Origin: Lysobacterales bacterium
Lineage (GTDB): Bacteria > Pseudomonadota > Gammaproteobacteria > Xanthomonadales > BPKI01
NCBI GenBank assembly: GCA_026005055.1
Contig: BPKI01000001.1
Coordinates: 496,001 to 560,000 of the forward strand
Length of the DNA: 64,000 nucleotides
Direction: 5' to 3'
Below the pieces are notes generated by a model. It made no database searches. It was not told the origin of the DNA and saw nothing but the letters and a program-made list of their open reading frames with translations. This document shows positions 1 through 8,786 of this stretch, in pieces; the first letter of the stretch is position 1; the number at the start of each line of letters is the position of its first letter. The position numbers were made by a program, and so were the translations under genes.

Positions 1-110
1 GCGAAGAAATCGCCGGCCTCGACCGCCAGCGACACCCCTTTCAGGGCTTCGACGCCGTTCTTGTAGGTCTTGCGAAGATCGCGGACGCGGAGGGCGGGAA
101 CAGCGCTCAT
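1..110 (-). CDS. ABC transporter ATP-binding protein, N-terminal fragment (YadG-like)
   Basis: Only the first 36 or so codons are in the window; the gene continues past the left edge. The peptide begins MSAVPALRVRDLRKTY and goes on through NGVEALKGVSL to EAGDFFA. This is the A-loop aromatic and first beta strands of an ABC ATPase, just before the Walker A motif. The EAGDF wording resembles the YadG/CcmA-like ATPases of ABC-2 exporters. The ATG is at 108-110, and the gene is divergent from the ferredoxin reductase. Family membership is reasonably safe; the substrate cannot be told. Confidence 0.75.
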   Translation of the reverse strand, partial: MSAVPALRVRDLRKTYKNGVEALKGVSLAVEAGDFF

Positions 111-137
111 GGCGTACCGATGCGGCCGAAGCCGCGT

Positions 138-145
138 AGTATAGC
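138..145. promoter_or_regulatory. Overlapping divergent -10 elements
   Basis: In the 61-base gap between the ABC gene and the reductase, TATACT on the minus strand (138-143) and TATAGC on the plus strand (140-145) overlap. They lie 27 and 26 bases from the two start codons. No good -35 is obvious, so this is suggestive only. Confidence 0.35.
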
Positions 146-171
146 CCCCCGTTCCTCAGCCACCTCCCTCC

Positions 172-918
172 ATGCCCGAGCATTTTCCGTTGCGGCTTGC
201 GGCGAGCCGAATGCTCGCTCCCACCGTACGCCACCTCGAGTTCGAGCGCGAGGACGGCAAGCCGTTCCGCTTCGTCCCAGGCCAGTTCATCCAAGTGCAC
301 TTCCGCTACCCGGACGGCACCCCGACCAAGCGCAGCTATTCCATCGCCACCATCGCCAAACCGCAGGAGCCCGTCGCTCGGATCGAAATTGCCGTCTCCT
401 ACGTTCAGGGCGGCGCCGCGACTGCGCTTTTCTCCGCGCTGCGCGAGGGCGAAACGGTGGAGGCGAGCGGTCCTTACGGGCGCTTCTGCCTGCTCGAAAA
501 AGACCAGAACGAGCGTTATCTGCTGATCGCCACCGGTACCGGTGTGACCCCTTACCGCAGCATGCTGCCGCAGCTACAGGCCCTCTTCGCCCGCCGCCCC
601 CTCGAGGTCGTGTTGCTCTTCGGCGCCCGCAACGAGCAGGAACTGCTCTACGCGGAGGACTTCGAGACCTTCGCCGCGAAGCATGATCGTTTCCTCTTCG
701 TGCCCTGCCTGTCGCGAAGCCCTCGCGCCCGCCCTGGCCCCCACGATCGGCGAGGCTATGTGCAGCATGCCTTGCCCGACTACCGCCCCGACCCAGCCCG
801 CGACATCGCCTACCTCTGCGGCAACCCGAACATGGTCGATGCCTGCTTCGAGCTGCTCAAAGCGGCCGGTTTTCCGCCCGCGCAAGTGCGCCGGGAAAAG
901 TACGTCAGTTCGCGCTAG
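172..918 (+). CDS. fpr: Ferredoxin--NADP(+) reductase
   Basis: This 248-residue flavoprotein moves electrons between NADPH and ferredoxin or flavodoxin in the cytoplasm. The FAD-binding RSYS motif is at residues 54-57. The NADP-domain glycine motif TGTGVTP follows at 121-127, then CGNP near residue 218 and a C-terminal YVSSR tail. The length matches the usual 250-260 residues of bacterial FNRs. It stands alone, divergent from an ABC gene and upstream of a secreted peptidase. In related bacteria such enzymes support oxidative-stress and Fe-S metabolism; nothing in this sequence specifies the partner. Confidence 0.88.
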   Translation: MPEHFPLRLAASRMLAPTVRHLEFEREDGKPFRFVPGQFIQVHFRYPDGTPTKRSYSIATIAKPQEPVARIEIAVSYVQGGAATALFSALREGETVEASGPYGRFCLLEKDQNERYLLIATGTGVTPYRSMLPQLQALFARRPLEVVLLFGARNEQELLYAEDFETFAAKHDRFLFVPCLSRSPRARPGPHDRRGYVQHALPDYRPDPARDIAYLCGNPNMVDACFELLKAAGFPPAQVRREKYVSSR

Positions 919-1067
919 GTCGAAGCGGGATGGCCCCTCGGCGGCCGCGCTCGCACTCGCCGACATCCCTCCTCGGCAAGGCGCGAAGCCATCGCGCAGC
1001 GCTCGCAAGCGAAAAGCCCCCCGCTTCGCGGACGGATGGCGGTCACCGACGCTTCCGGCCTCTGTGC

Positions 1068-1073
1068 TAGAGT
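1068..1073 (+). promoter_or_regulatory. -10-like TAGAGT directly before a start codon
   Basis: TAGAGT ends 8 bases before the GTG start of the S33 peptidase. If used, transcription would begin at or next to the start codon. No Shine-Dalgarno sequence is visible. It is one of seven similar cases in the window. Confidence 0.45.
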
Positions 1074-1081
1074 CCGGCGCT

Positions 1082-2533
1082 GTGTTCGATCCGCTCTTGC
1101 TGCTGCTTCTCTCCCTCGCCGGCGAAGCCTTTGCTTACGGGGATCTTCGCTTCTCCCCCTGCGTGCTCGGCTCGGGCGGGCTGATTCCGCCTGCGGAAGC
1201 GCGCTGTACTTCGGTCGTGGTCCCCGAGGATCCGGATCGCCCCGAGGGACGGAGCATTGAGCTCGCGCTGGCGTGGGTGCCGGCGCGCGGGCGCGCCGAG
1301 CCGGAGCCGGTGTTTTTTCTCGCGGGTGGACCTGGACAATCCTCCCGCGACGCTTACCCCCTGCTCGCCGCGGCTTTTTCCGAGCTTCGCCGTTCGCGCG
1401 ATCTCTTCTTCCTCGACCAGCGCGGCACCGGCGCCTCGAACCGGCTCGATTGCCCAAGCGAGGAGGCGCCGCTCGCGGCATGGGAATCCGCGGACACGGA
1501 ACAAGCGCGCGCCTATGCCATCCGTTGCCGGGATGCGCTCAGTGAACGCGCCGATCTTCGCTTCTACGGCACCCGCGAAGCCGTGGCCGACCTCGAGCGG
1601 GTGCGCGAGCGGCTCAAGGCGGCGAAGATCTGGCTGATCGGCGTGTCCTACGGCACCCGTTTGGCACAGGATTACGCCCGCCGCCACCCCGATCGCATCG
1701 CCGGGCTCGTGCTCGACGGCGTGGTCGCGCCGCAGCGACCTTTCGCCCCCGAGGTGGCGCGAAACCTTGATGAGGCGCTCGCGCGGCAGTTTGCCCGCTG
1801 CGCCGAGGATGAAGCCTGCCGCCAGCAGTTCGGCGATCCAAAGGCGCTTTTGGCCAAGGCCAAAGCGAGGCTGCGCGCGGGCGAGACCCTGCCGATGCGC
1901 TATCGCGATCCGCAAAGCGGCGAGTGGCGGGAGGAGGCCCTGAGCTACCCCGCCTTCGCCGGTGTGCTGCGCATGTACAGCTATCAGCCGATCGGCGCCG
2001 CGCTTCTGCCGCGGCTGATCCAGGAGGTGGCCGAGGGCGAGGATCACAACGCCCTCGCCCTCGCGCGGCTGCTCGAACGCGATGTGGCCGGCCAGATGGC
2101 GCTCGGCATGCAGCTTTCGGTGCTGTGCAGCGAGGATGCCGACACCCTCTCCCCGCAGCCAGGCGACGAGGAGACGCTGCTCGGACCGATGTTCGTGAAC
2201 ATGCTCGCCGCCTTTTGCCGCGAGTGGCCGAAAGGAATGCCCGACCCCGATCGGCGCCAGCCGCTCAGAGGAGACTATCCGGTGCTGCTGCTTTCCGGGG
2301 AGTTCGACCCGGTCACACCGCCTTCTTACGCCGAAGAGGCCGCGCGGGAACTGCCGCGCGCGCGTCACTTGCTGCTCAAAGGCCAGGGCCACCACGTCCT
2401 CGCCGCCGGCTGCATGCCCAAGCTCCTGGCGCAGTTCCTCGAACGCGGCGAAGCGGAATCGCTCGATACGAGCTGCCTCGAGCGGCTTGCAGCGCTGCCT
2501 TTCGTCACCGGACCCTATGGGTGGGAGCCGTGA
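1082..2533 (+). CDS. Secreted alpha/beta hydrolase, S33 (tripeptidyl/prolyl aminopeptidase-like)
   Basis: The product (483 residues) is a serine peptidase-type hydrolase, probably periplasmic. The GTG at 1082 was chosen because it gives a clean signal peptide (hydrophobic LLLLLLSLAG, then EAFA). The reading frame stays open further upstream, but that part has no protein-like character. Visible landmarks are FFLAGGPGQ (oxyanion region), DQRGTG, the nucleophile elbow GVSYG with Ser near 188, an aspartate in SGEFDPVTPP and a histidine in GQGHH. The last two lie in a TAP-like C-terminal domain. The stop overlaps the GTG of natA (GTGA). Substrate specificity is unknown. Confidence 0.82.
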   Translation: MFDPLLLLLLSLAGEAFAYGDLRFSPCVLGSGGLIPPAEARCTSVVVPEDPDRPEGRSIELALAWVPARGRAEPEPVFFLAGGPGQSSRDAYPLLAAAFSELRRSRDLFFLDQRGTGASNRLDCPSEEAPLAAWESADTEQARAYAIRCRDALSERADLRFYGTREAVADLERVRERLKAAKIWLIGVSYGTRLAQDYARRHPDRIAGLVLDGVVAPQRPFAPEVARNLDEALARQFARCAEDEACRQQFGDPKALLAKAKARLRAGETLPMRYRDPQSGEWREEALSYPAFAGVLRMYSYQPIGAALLPRLIQEVAEGEDHNALALARLLERDVAGQMALGMQLSVLCSEDADTLSPQPGDEETLLGPMFVNMLAAFCREWPKGMPDPDRRQPLRGDYPVLLLSGEFDPVTPPSYAEEAARELPRARHLLLKGQGHHVLAAGCMPKLLAQFLERGEAESLDTSCLERLAALPFVTGPYGWEP

Positions 2534-3276
2534 TCGAAGCCCGCGGCTTGGTCAAGACCTTCAAGAGCCGCAAAGGGGTGGTGCGGGCGGTCGATGGGGT
2601 GAGTTTCCGCGCCGAACAGGGCCAAATCACCGGTCTGCTCGGGCCGAATGGCGCAGGCAAGACCACGACCCTTCGCATGCTCTACACCCTGATGCGCCCG
2701 GAGGCGGGCAGCATCCTGGTCGATGGCCTCGATCCTGCCCGGGAACCCGAGAAGGTGCGCGCCCGCCTGGGGGTGCTGCCGGATGCGCGCGGCATTTACA
2801 AACGTCTGACCGCACGCGAAAACATCGCCTACTTCGGGCGCCTTCACGGGCTCGATGAGGGCACCATCGCCAAGCGCATCGCCATCCTCGTCGAGAAGCT
2901 CGGCATGGAGGATTTCATCGACCGGCTGGGCGAGGGCTATTCGCAGGGCCAGCGCACCAAGACCGCGATCGCCCGCGCCCTGATCCACGACCCGCCCAAC
3001 GTCATCCTCGATGAACCGACCAACGGCCTCGACGTGATGACCACTCGCAGTCTGCGGGACTTCCTCAGGAGTCTGCGCGCGGAAGGCCGCTGCGTGATCC
3101 TCTCCACCCACATCATGCAGGAGGTCGCGCTCCTCTGCGATCACATCGTGATCATCGCCAAGGGGCAAGTGGTGGCCGAGGGCTCGGCCGAGGAGCTGCG
3201 GGCCCAGGCGGGCTGCGAGAACCTCGAGGATGCCTTCGTGCGGCTGATCGGCTCGGCGGAGGGGCTTTCCGCATGA
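2530..3276 (+). CDS. natA: ABC-2 exporter ATP-binding subunit, NatA family
   Basis: A complete 248-residue ABC ATPase: Walker A GPNGAGKT near residue 38, signature YSQGQ near 138, Walker B VILDEPT near 158, and an H-loop histidine in LSTHIMQE. The GTG start overlaps the preceding stop codon as GTGA. The gene overlaps natB by ATGA, so the two are translationally coupled. Together they form a classic two-gene ABC-2 exporter. NatAB proteins export sodium in Bacillus, but this family also includes drug and lipid exporters, so the substrate is inferred only by family. Confidence 0.85.
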   Translation: MIEARGLVKTFKSRKGVVRAVDGVSFRAEQGQITGLLGPNGAGKTTTLRMLYTLMRPEAGSILVDGLDPAREPEKVRARLGVLPDARGIYKRLTARENIAYFGRLHGLDEGTIAKRIAILVEKLGMEDFIDRLGEGYSQGQRTKTAIARALIHDPPNVILDEPTNGLDVMTTRSLRDFLRSLRAEGRCVILSTHIMQEVALLCDHIVIIAKGQVVAEGSAEELRAQAGCENLEDAFVRLIGSAEGLSA

Positions 3277-4454
3277 ACACTGTGTGGGTGGTGGCGCAGA
3301 AGGAACTGCTCGACCTGTTCCGCGACCGACGCACGCTCCTCCTCGGGCTCTTGCTCGGACCCTTGCTCTTTCCGGTGTTCATCCTCGGTGTGGGCGGACT
3401 GGCCGCGCAGAAGGCGAGAACGCAGCTCGAGAAGACCCTCGAGCTGCCGGTGGTCCACGGCGAGCGCGCCCCCAATCTGCTCGCCTTCCTACGGAGCCAG
3501 AACATCGAGCCCAAGCCGCCGCCGCCCGATCCCGAGCGCGCGATCCGCGAGCAAGATCACGATGTCATTTTGGTCATTCCCGAGGACTACGCCGAGCAAT
3601 GGCGGGCGAGCCGGCCGGCCCGGGTGGAGCTTTGGCACGACGCCTCCCGCCAGGATTCGCAGATTCCGGTGGAGCGGGTCGCCAAGGCGGTGGAGAGCTA
3701 TGCGCGACAGGTCGGTGCCCTGCGCCTCTTGCTGCGCGGCCTCGATCCCGCGGTGGCGCAACCGGTCTTCGCCGTGCCTCGGGATCTCTCCACGCCCGAG
3801 GCGCGGCGCGGCATGATCCTCGCCTTCCTGCCCTACCTGCTCATCCTCTCGGCCTTCCTCGGCGGCGCTTATCTCGTGATCGATGTCACCGCGGGCGAGC
3901 GCGAGCGGCAGTCGCTCGAGCCGCTGCTCGCCACGCCGGCGAGCCGCGAGGCGATCATGAGCGGCAAGATCGCTGCGGCCTGCGCCTTCGGCATGCTCAG
4001 CCTGCTTTTGATCCTGGGGAGCTTCAAGGCGAGCTTCTGGATCGCGCGCTCGCTCGATGCCGGGCCCTTCGGCGCAGTCGATGTGTCTTGGCTTGCCATC
4101 GCCAAGCTGTTGCTGATCCTCTTTCCGATGGTGCTGATCGGCACCACCCTGCTCACCCTGATCTCAGCCAGCGTGAAATCGGTGAAAGAGGCGCAGAGCT
4201 ATATGTCGGTGCTGATGCTGCTGCCGATCATTCCCACCATCGTCTTGCTGATCCATCCGGTCAAGAACCAGCTGTGGATGTTCGCGGTGCCCTTCCTCGC
4301 GCAGAACCAGGCGATCATGAACGTGCTGCGCGGCGAGCCGCTCTCGCTCGCCGAGTGGGGCGTCTGCCTGGGCAGCGGCCTCGCCCTCGGGGCGCTTTTC
4401 TGGCTGCTCGCCGCCCGCCTTTATCACCGCGAGCAGCTCGCGATCAGCGCCTGA
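3273..4454 (+). CDS. natB: ABC-2 type permease, NatB family
   Basis: The 393-residue membrane partner of the upstream ATPase. An N-terminal helix (about residues 20-45) anchors a large periplasmic domain rich in proline and charge (about 50-165). Five or six further membrane helices follow, from about residue 175 to the end. The ERERQSLEPLLATP coupling segment is typical of ABC-2 and NatB permeases. The ATG overlaps the natA stop. The C-terminus HREQLAIS is cytosolic. It is probably cotranscribed with the S33 peptidase and natA. Confidence 0.85.
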   Translation: MNTVWVVAQKELLDLFRDRRTLLLGLLLGPLLFPVFILGVGGLAAQKARTQLEKTLELPVVHGERAPNLLAFLRSQNIEPKPPPPDPERAIREQDHDVILVIPEDYAEQWRASRPARVELWHDASRQDSQIPVERVAKAVESYARQVGALRLLLRGLDPAVAQPVFAVPRDLSTPEARRGMILAFLPYLLILSAFLGGAYLVIDVTAGERERQSLEPLLATPASREAIMSGKIAAACAFGMLSLLLILGSFKASFWIARSLDAGPFGAVDVSWLAIAKLLLILFPMVLIGTTLLTLISASVKSVKEAQSYMSVLMLLPIIPTIVLLIHPVKNQLWMFAVPFLAQNQAIMNVLRGEPLSLAEWGVCLGSGLALGALFWLLAARLYHREQLAISA

Positions 4455-4520
4455 GCGCCCTTGCATCGGCCGGGGCCCTTCGCGCACATTGTCCGGCTCG
4501 CCGGAAGCCCTCAAAGCGCG

Positions 4521-5792
4521 ATGCCATTCCTCGACGAACTCGCTTGGCGCGGACTCATCCAGGATTCGACCGACCGGCAGGCCCTGGCCGAGCGCCTTTC
4601 CGCCGGTCCGATCACGCTCTACTGCGGCTTCGACCCCACCGCCGATTCGCTGCACGTCGGGCATCTTCTTGGCATCATCACGCTCGCCCGCTTTCAGCGC
4701 GCGGGGCATCGGCCGATCGCCCTCGCCGGCGGCGCGACCGGCATGATCGGCGACCCCTCGGGTAAGAGCGCCGAACGCAAGCTCCTCAGCCGCGAAGAAC
4801 TCGCCCACAACACCCAGGCGATCAAGGCGCAGCTTGCGCGTTTCCTCGATTTCGAGGCTGGCGCTTCGCTCCTCGACAACGCCGATTGGCTGGCGCCGAT
4901 GCGGCTGATCGAGTTCCTGCGCGAGGTCGGCAAGCATTTTTCGCTCTCGGCGATGCTCGCGAAGGAATCGGTCAAACAGCGGCTCGCCTCCGAGAGCGGG
5001 ATCAGCTACACCGAGTTCAGCTACCAGCTCCTTCAGGCCTACGATTTCCTGTACCTGCGCCGCCACCATGGATGCGAACTGCAGATCGGCGGCTCGGATC
5101 AGTGGGGCAATATCACCGCCGGTTGTGAGCTCATTCGCCGTACCCTCGGTGTTCCCGTGCATGGCCTCACTTTTCCCCTGCTCACCAAGGCCGATGGCAG
5201 CAAGTTCGGCAAGACCGAGCAGGGGGCGGTGTGGCTCGATCCCCGCCGCACCAGCCCATACCGCTTCTACCAGTTCTTCCTCAACGTCGAGGATGCGATG
5301 GTGGGGACGCTGCTCCGCCGCCTGAGCTTTCGTTCGCCGGAGGAGATCGCCGCGCTCGAAGCCGATCAGCAGGCCACACCCGAGCGCCGCCCGGCGCAGC
5401 GCGCCTTGGCCCAGGAACTCACCCGCCTCGTCCATGGGGAGCAAGCCCTCGCCGAGGCGGAAAAGGCGGCTGCCGCCCTCTTCGGCGGCAAGCTCGAAGA
5501 GCTCTCGGAAGCGCTGCTGGCCGAGGTGGTGGCCGAAATCCCCGCGAGCCGCATACCGCGCGCGCGCTTTGCCGGCGAAGGACTGCCCATCGTCGAGCTT
5601 CTGACCCTCACGGGGCTGAGCGGCTCCAAAGCCCAAGCCCGGCGCGACATCGAAGGCGGCGGCATCAGCCTCAACAACATCCGGGTCAGCGACCCTTTCC
5701 GACGAGTGGACTCCGCCGCGCTTTTGTGCGGGCGCTATCTGCTGCTGCGCAAGGGGCGCAAGCAATACGCCGCCGTGATCGTCGAGGACTGA
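4521..5792 (+). CDS. tyrS: Tyrosyl-tRNA synthetase
   Basis: A class I aminoacyl-tRNA synthetase of 423 residues that charges tRNA-Tyr. The HIGH-type signature is HVGH near residue 43, and the KMSKS-type loop is KFGKT near residue 230. A C-terminal S4 RNA-binding domain ([15 protein letters not shown]) ends the protein. KFGKT and the S4 domain place it with the E. coli-type TyrS. The ATG at 4521 fits the family N-terminus MPFLDEL. An earlier in-frame start would add a proline-rich stretch unlike the family. Confidence 0.95.
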   Translation: MPFLDELAWRGLIQDSTDRQALAERLSAGPITLYCGFDPTADSLHVGHLLGIITLARFQRAGHRPIALAGGATGMIGDPSGKSAERKLLSREELAHNTQAIKAQLARFLDFEAGASLLDNADWLAPMRLIEFLREVGKHFSLSAMLAKESVKQRLASESGISYTEFSYQLLQAYDFLYLRRHHGCELQIGGSDQWGNITAGCELIRRTLGVPVHGLTFPLLTKADGSKFGKTEQGAVWLDPRRTSPYRFYQFFLNVEDAMVGTLLRRLSFRSPEEIAALEADQQATPERRPAQRALAQELTRLVHGEQALAEAEKAAAALFGGKLEELSEALLAEVVAEIPASRIPRARFAGEGLPIVELLTLTGLSGSKAQARRDIEGGGISLNNIRVSDPFRRVDSAALLCGRYLLLRKGRKQYAAVIVED

Positions 5793-5810
5793 ACCGCGGC
5801 GAAGCCCAGG

Positions 5811-5843
5811 GCGGAAAAAAGAGGGCCGGCGCGAGGCCGGCCC
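5811..5843 (-). terminator. Intrinsic terminator of the amidase gene
   Basis: An 8-bp GC stem (5823-5830 with 5836-5843, loop GCGAG) is followed on the minus strand by a T-rich run (TCTTTTTTCC, 5822-5813). It lies 20 bases past the amidase stop and separates it from the convergent tyrS. Confidence 0.8.
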
Positions 5844-5862
5844 TTGCTGAGGATGAAGCGCC

Positions 5863-7482
5863 TCACTGGCGGCGGTATTGCACGTCGTCCACGTAGATGT
5901 ACACGTCCCAACTGGTCTGCGCTCGCTCGAAGACGATGGCATCGAGCGTCACTTCGCTGGCAGTGATGATGCCATTGCCCCCTGCCCAGGCGTTCCACTG
6001 CGCCGAATCATCCAAGCGCACTTCGTAGTAGAACCACTGGTTCTGCGGCAACGTGACCGCGTTGGAGATCTCGGTTCCATCGGAGTCATCCACCAGGAAG
6101 CGCACCTTGACCGCGGATGCGCCGGTGTAGAACCAGGCCCCGATGCGACCGCCGGCCTTGGGCAGGCGCACGTTGTTGGCCGGATTGCCATCGCCGGAGA
6201 GCAAACGCACGAACCAATCCTCTCCGCTGTTCGGATCATCCCTCAGCATCACCTGCATGCTCCACTGGCCATTCTTGGCCTGGAGGTTCGAGCGCTGGGC
6301 GAAGCTCTGCGCGGAGATGCCGCGGGTGGAGCCGGACCAGGTGGGGGCACGGGTGAAGCGGCCCACGCCCTGTTCGAAGCTTTCGAGGATGGTCGTCTGC
6401 GGCGGCGGGGGCGGCGGAGGCTGGCTCTGGTTGAGCCGCTGCACCAAGGTCGGCAGATAGTTGAGGATCAGGCCGGGGCAGGAATTGCTCTCGTGACCGG
6501 GCCATTCCTTGTGACCGAGAATGGCGCTGCGATTCTTGGGGATCCCGTAGCGATCCACCAGCCAGCGGGCGATGTCGGTGAGCCCGTCGAGCTGCGACTG
6601 GCGCGGCTGGAAACCGACGAAAGTGCCCACCACCGAGACGCCGACGTTGTTGGTGTTCCAGTTGCCGACGTGGGCACCGGTGCGGGCATGAGGCCGCCCT
6701 TCGTAGACCTTGCCGTCGATGCCGACGACGAAGTGATAGCCGAGGTCGCACCAGCCGAGGGCGTCGATGTGATAGGCCTGCATCTGGCGCATCCGTGCCG
6801 CAGGGCTCAGCGAGTCGTTGTTGGGAGTGGCGGTGTGGTGCACCGTGAGGTAACGGGGCGAATGGCTGCTACCGCAGCTGCCGGTCGCACGCGCCCCCCA
6901 TTGCGCGCGCGTGACTACGTAGGAGGGCACGGCGTTCTTGAGCATCGGCTCCTCCTTCTCCAGGGGCAGCTCGCGGGTCAAAACCCGCCGCGCCGGCCGC
7001 GGCTCGGTGATCGGCTCGATGCGGGCGTAGCGAATCATCGCCTCGCCGGCATCGAGGGCGATCCGCGCCGCCGGCCGAGACAGGCGGATGTCGCCGACAT
7101 GGGCGATCCCTTCGCTCCAGGTGATCTCGACGAGACCCGCCTCGATCAGCCGGCCGCGGACGTCGTAGGCGCGGTAGGCAAGCATCTCCACCTGCTCGCC
7201 GTCGATGAGCAAGGCGGCGCCATAAAGCCGCTTGCCGGCAGGGGCCTCGATCCAGCCCCCCGCCGCGAAGAAGGCATCGACGCCAAGCCCTTGGATGGCG
7301 ATCTCAGTTCCATCCTCGAGGTAGGGCTGCTCCGGAGCGAGGCCCGTGGCGAGGGCCTCGGTGCTGAGCCAGGAAGGCGTCCACGGCGAAGCCCCATCGG
7401 GCAAGGCCGCGAAGGCCGGTACGGTGGCGAACATGGTGGCGAACAACAGCGCCGCGCGGCGCCGATGGACGCGGTTTTTCAT
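5863..7482 (-). CDS. Exported PGRP-type N-acetylmuramoyl-L-alanine amidase with C-terminal accessory domain
   Basis: A 539-residue exported peptidoglycan amidase. A signal peptide ends at about residue 25 (VPAFA). An unassigned beta-rich region spans 30-170, and the peptidoglycan-recognition/Amidase_2 domain spans about 189-350. Zinc ligands are visible as HHTA (215-216), GHKEW (H324) and SCPG (C335). A run of seven prolines (355-361) links to a C-terminal 175-residue region with a jelly-roll, carbohydrate-binding look (DDSDGTEIS, FYYEVRLDDS). The start was chosen for the signal peptide and the upstream GGGAGAGG ribosome site. It probably cleaves peptide from glycan outside the cytoplasm, either remodelling the wall or attacking other bacteria. 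Confidence 0.88.
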   Translation of the reverse strand: MKNRVHRRRAALLFATMFATVPAFAALPDGASPWTPSWLSTEALATGLAPEQPYLEDGTEIAIQGLGVDAFFAAGGWIEAPAGKRLYGAALLIDGEQVEMLAYRAYDVRGRLIEAGLVEITWSEGIAHVGDIRLSRPAARIALDAGEAMIRYARIEPITEPRPARRVLTRELPLEKEEPMLKNAVPSYVVTRAQWGARATGSCGSSHSPRYLTVHHTATPNNDSLSPAARMRQMQAYHIDALGWCDLGYHFVVGIDGKVYEGRPHARTGAHVGNWNTNNVGVSVVGTFVGFQPRQSQLDGLTDIARWLVDRYGIPKNRSAILGHKEWPGHESNSCPGLILNYLPTLVQRLNQSQPPPPPPPQTTILESFEQGVGRFTRAPTWSGSTRGISAQSFAQRSNLQAKNGQWSMQVMLRDDPNSGEDWFVRLLSGDGNPANNVRLPKAGGRIGAWFYTGASAVKVRFLVDDSDGTEISNAVTLPQNQWFYYEVRLDDSAQWNAWAGGNGIITASEVTLDAIVFERAQTSWDVYIYVDDVQYRRQ

Positions 7483-7922
7483 CACACCCCTCTCCCGAAA
7501 CGATGTTGCAGCGGTCAGCCGGCCTTGACCGGCATGTGATCGGATACACGTTTTTGCCACTTCTTGCAAGCGCGATGGCCGGCCTGCCCGTCGGCGTGCG
7601 TATTCATTGTGTTTGGGCAAGATGGAGACCCGATGACAGGGTGGCCCTGCCCGGCGACGCAGGGCCCCATCGCGGTGGATGAGATGCGCGGCGGAGCGGC
7701 GTTCCGACCGCACCCTCGCTCGTCCTCTCACGGAGCGCGAGGAAGATCACCATCGAAAGCAGCGCGAAGCCGCCCCATGTCCATGGGCTCGCCGGTCACG
7801 GGCCGAAGCCGAAAAGCTTCCGTCGCCGAGTTTCCGTGCGGCAGCCATCCTTGGCCGAGCCTGAGCGCGAGTCGATGGAAAGAAGGGCATCCTGGGCGGC
7901 GCAGGCTCGCGTCGAAGACGCC
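7483..7922. other. 440-base gap without a supportable gene
   Basis: Between the amidase start and the end of xthA. Short open frames exist on both strands, but their translations are arginine/alanine/proline-rich and protein-unlike. A minus-strand stretch reading FALLSMVIFLALRER (about 7735-7785) looks like a membrane helix, yet a stop codon lies just upstream and there is no start or ribosome site. It could be a gene remnant. The amidase promoter should lie in the right-hand part of the amidase-proximal segment, about 7490-7560. Confidence 0.5.
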
Positions 7923-8699
7923 TCAAGCGCTCTCTGCGGAGAGCTCGATCCACACCGGCGCATGATCGGAGGGCTTCTCCCAAGCGCGCACCTCGCGCGC
8001 AATGCCGGCGGCGACAAGGCGCGGGAGCAGCGCCTCGGACAAGAGCACGAGGTCGATGCGAAGCCCCATGTCGCGGCGGAAGGCCCCTTGCCGGTAATCC
8101 CACCAGGAGAAGGCGCGCGCCTCGGGGTGGAGTCGGCGGAAAGCATCGATGAGGCCGATCGCCATGATCGCGCGCAGCGCCGCGCGTTCCGGTTCCGAGC
8201 AGTGGATCTGGCCTTGCCACAGCGCCGGGTCGTGCACGTCCCGGTCATCGGGCGCGACGTTGAAATCGCCCAGGACGATGAGGCGGGGATGGAGGGCAAG
8301 CTCCGCCTCGAGCTGGCGCTTGAGCGCTTCGAGCCAGCGAAGTTTATAGGCGTACTTGTCGCTGCCCACCTCCTGACCGTTGACCACATAGACGTTGATC
8401 AGACGCAGGTCTCCGAAGGTGACGGCGAGGAAGCGGCGCTGGGGGTCGGGAAAGTCGGCGAGCGCGAGGCAGGGGTCTGCAAGCGGCCCGCGGGCGAGCA
8501 AGGCCACGCCGTTGTAGGCGCGCTGGCCGTTGAGCACAAGCTCGTAGCCGAGGGCGCGGAAGGGCTCGGCCGGGAAGTCGGCGTCCTCGACCTTGGTCTC
8601 CTGCAAGGCGAGCACGTCGGGTTGCTGTTCGCTGCAGAACCGCAACACCTGCTCGAGCCTCGCTCGGATCGAGTTGACGTTCCAGGAAACGATGCGCAT
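7923..8699 (-). CDS. xthA: Exodeoxyribonuclease III (AP endonuclease)
   Basis: A 258-residue member of the exonuclease-endonuclease-phosphatase family that repairs abasic sites. The ATG gives the conserved MRIVSWNVNS start. Metal and catalytic residues follow: LQETK (Glu near 34), GDFNVAP (Asp/Asn), GLRIDLVL (Asp) and the terminal SDHAPV histidine. The length matches bacterial ExoIII. It is transcribed alone from a promoter-like hexamer immediately upstream. Confidence 0.93.
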   Translation of the reverse strand: MRIVSWNVNSIRARLEQVLRFCSEQQPDVLALQETKVEDADFPAEPFRALGYELVLNGQRAYNGVALLARGPLADPCLALADFPDPQRRFLAVTFGDLRLINVYVVNGQEVGSDKYAYKLRWLEALKRQLEAELALHPRLIVLGDFNVAPDDRDVHDPALWQGQIHCSEPERAALRAIMAIGLIDAFRRLHPEARAFSWWDYRQGAFRRDMGLRIDLVLLSEALLPRLVAAGIAREVRAWEKPSDHAPVWIELSAESA

Positions 8700-8707
8700 C
8701 GGCGCCG

Positions 8708-8713
8708 AGCATA
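8708..8713 (-). promoter_or_regulatory. -10-like TATGCT directly before xthA
   Basis: TATGCT on the minus strand ends 8 bases before the xthA ATG, and there is no Shine-Dalgarno sequence. This suggests a leaderless transcript. Confidence 0.5.
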
Positions 8714-8786
8714 GCGCCAGCAAGACCCGGGCGCGCCGCCGCCAGCGGGGGGGTCGAGGACCGCCGACAGCGGCGCCCCAGCAGCT

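Noticed and set aside
683-1081. Upstream extension of the S33 peptidase frame
   Set aside because: It overlaps the reductase gene and reads as low-complexity sequence; the GTG at 1082 starts directly with a signal peptide.
4164-5942. A 592-codon open frame antisense to tyrS
   Set aside because: The opposite strand encodes intact TyrS with all motifs; the antisense translation has no recognisable domain.
5878-7539. A 553-codon open frame antisense to the amidase
   Set aside because: The amidase has signal peptide, zinc ligands and terminator; the antisense frame has none.
7564-7965. A 133-codon plus-strand frame in the amidase-xthA gap
   Set aside because: It overlaps the end of xthA, lacks a ribosome site, and its translation is proline/arginine/serine-rich without domain character.
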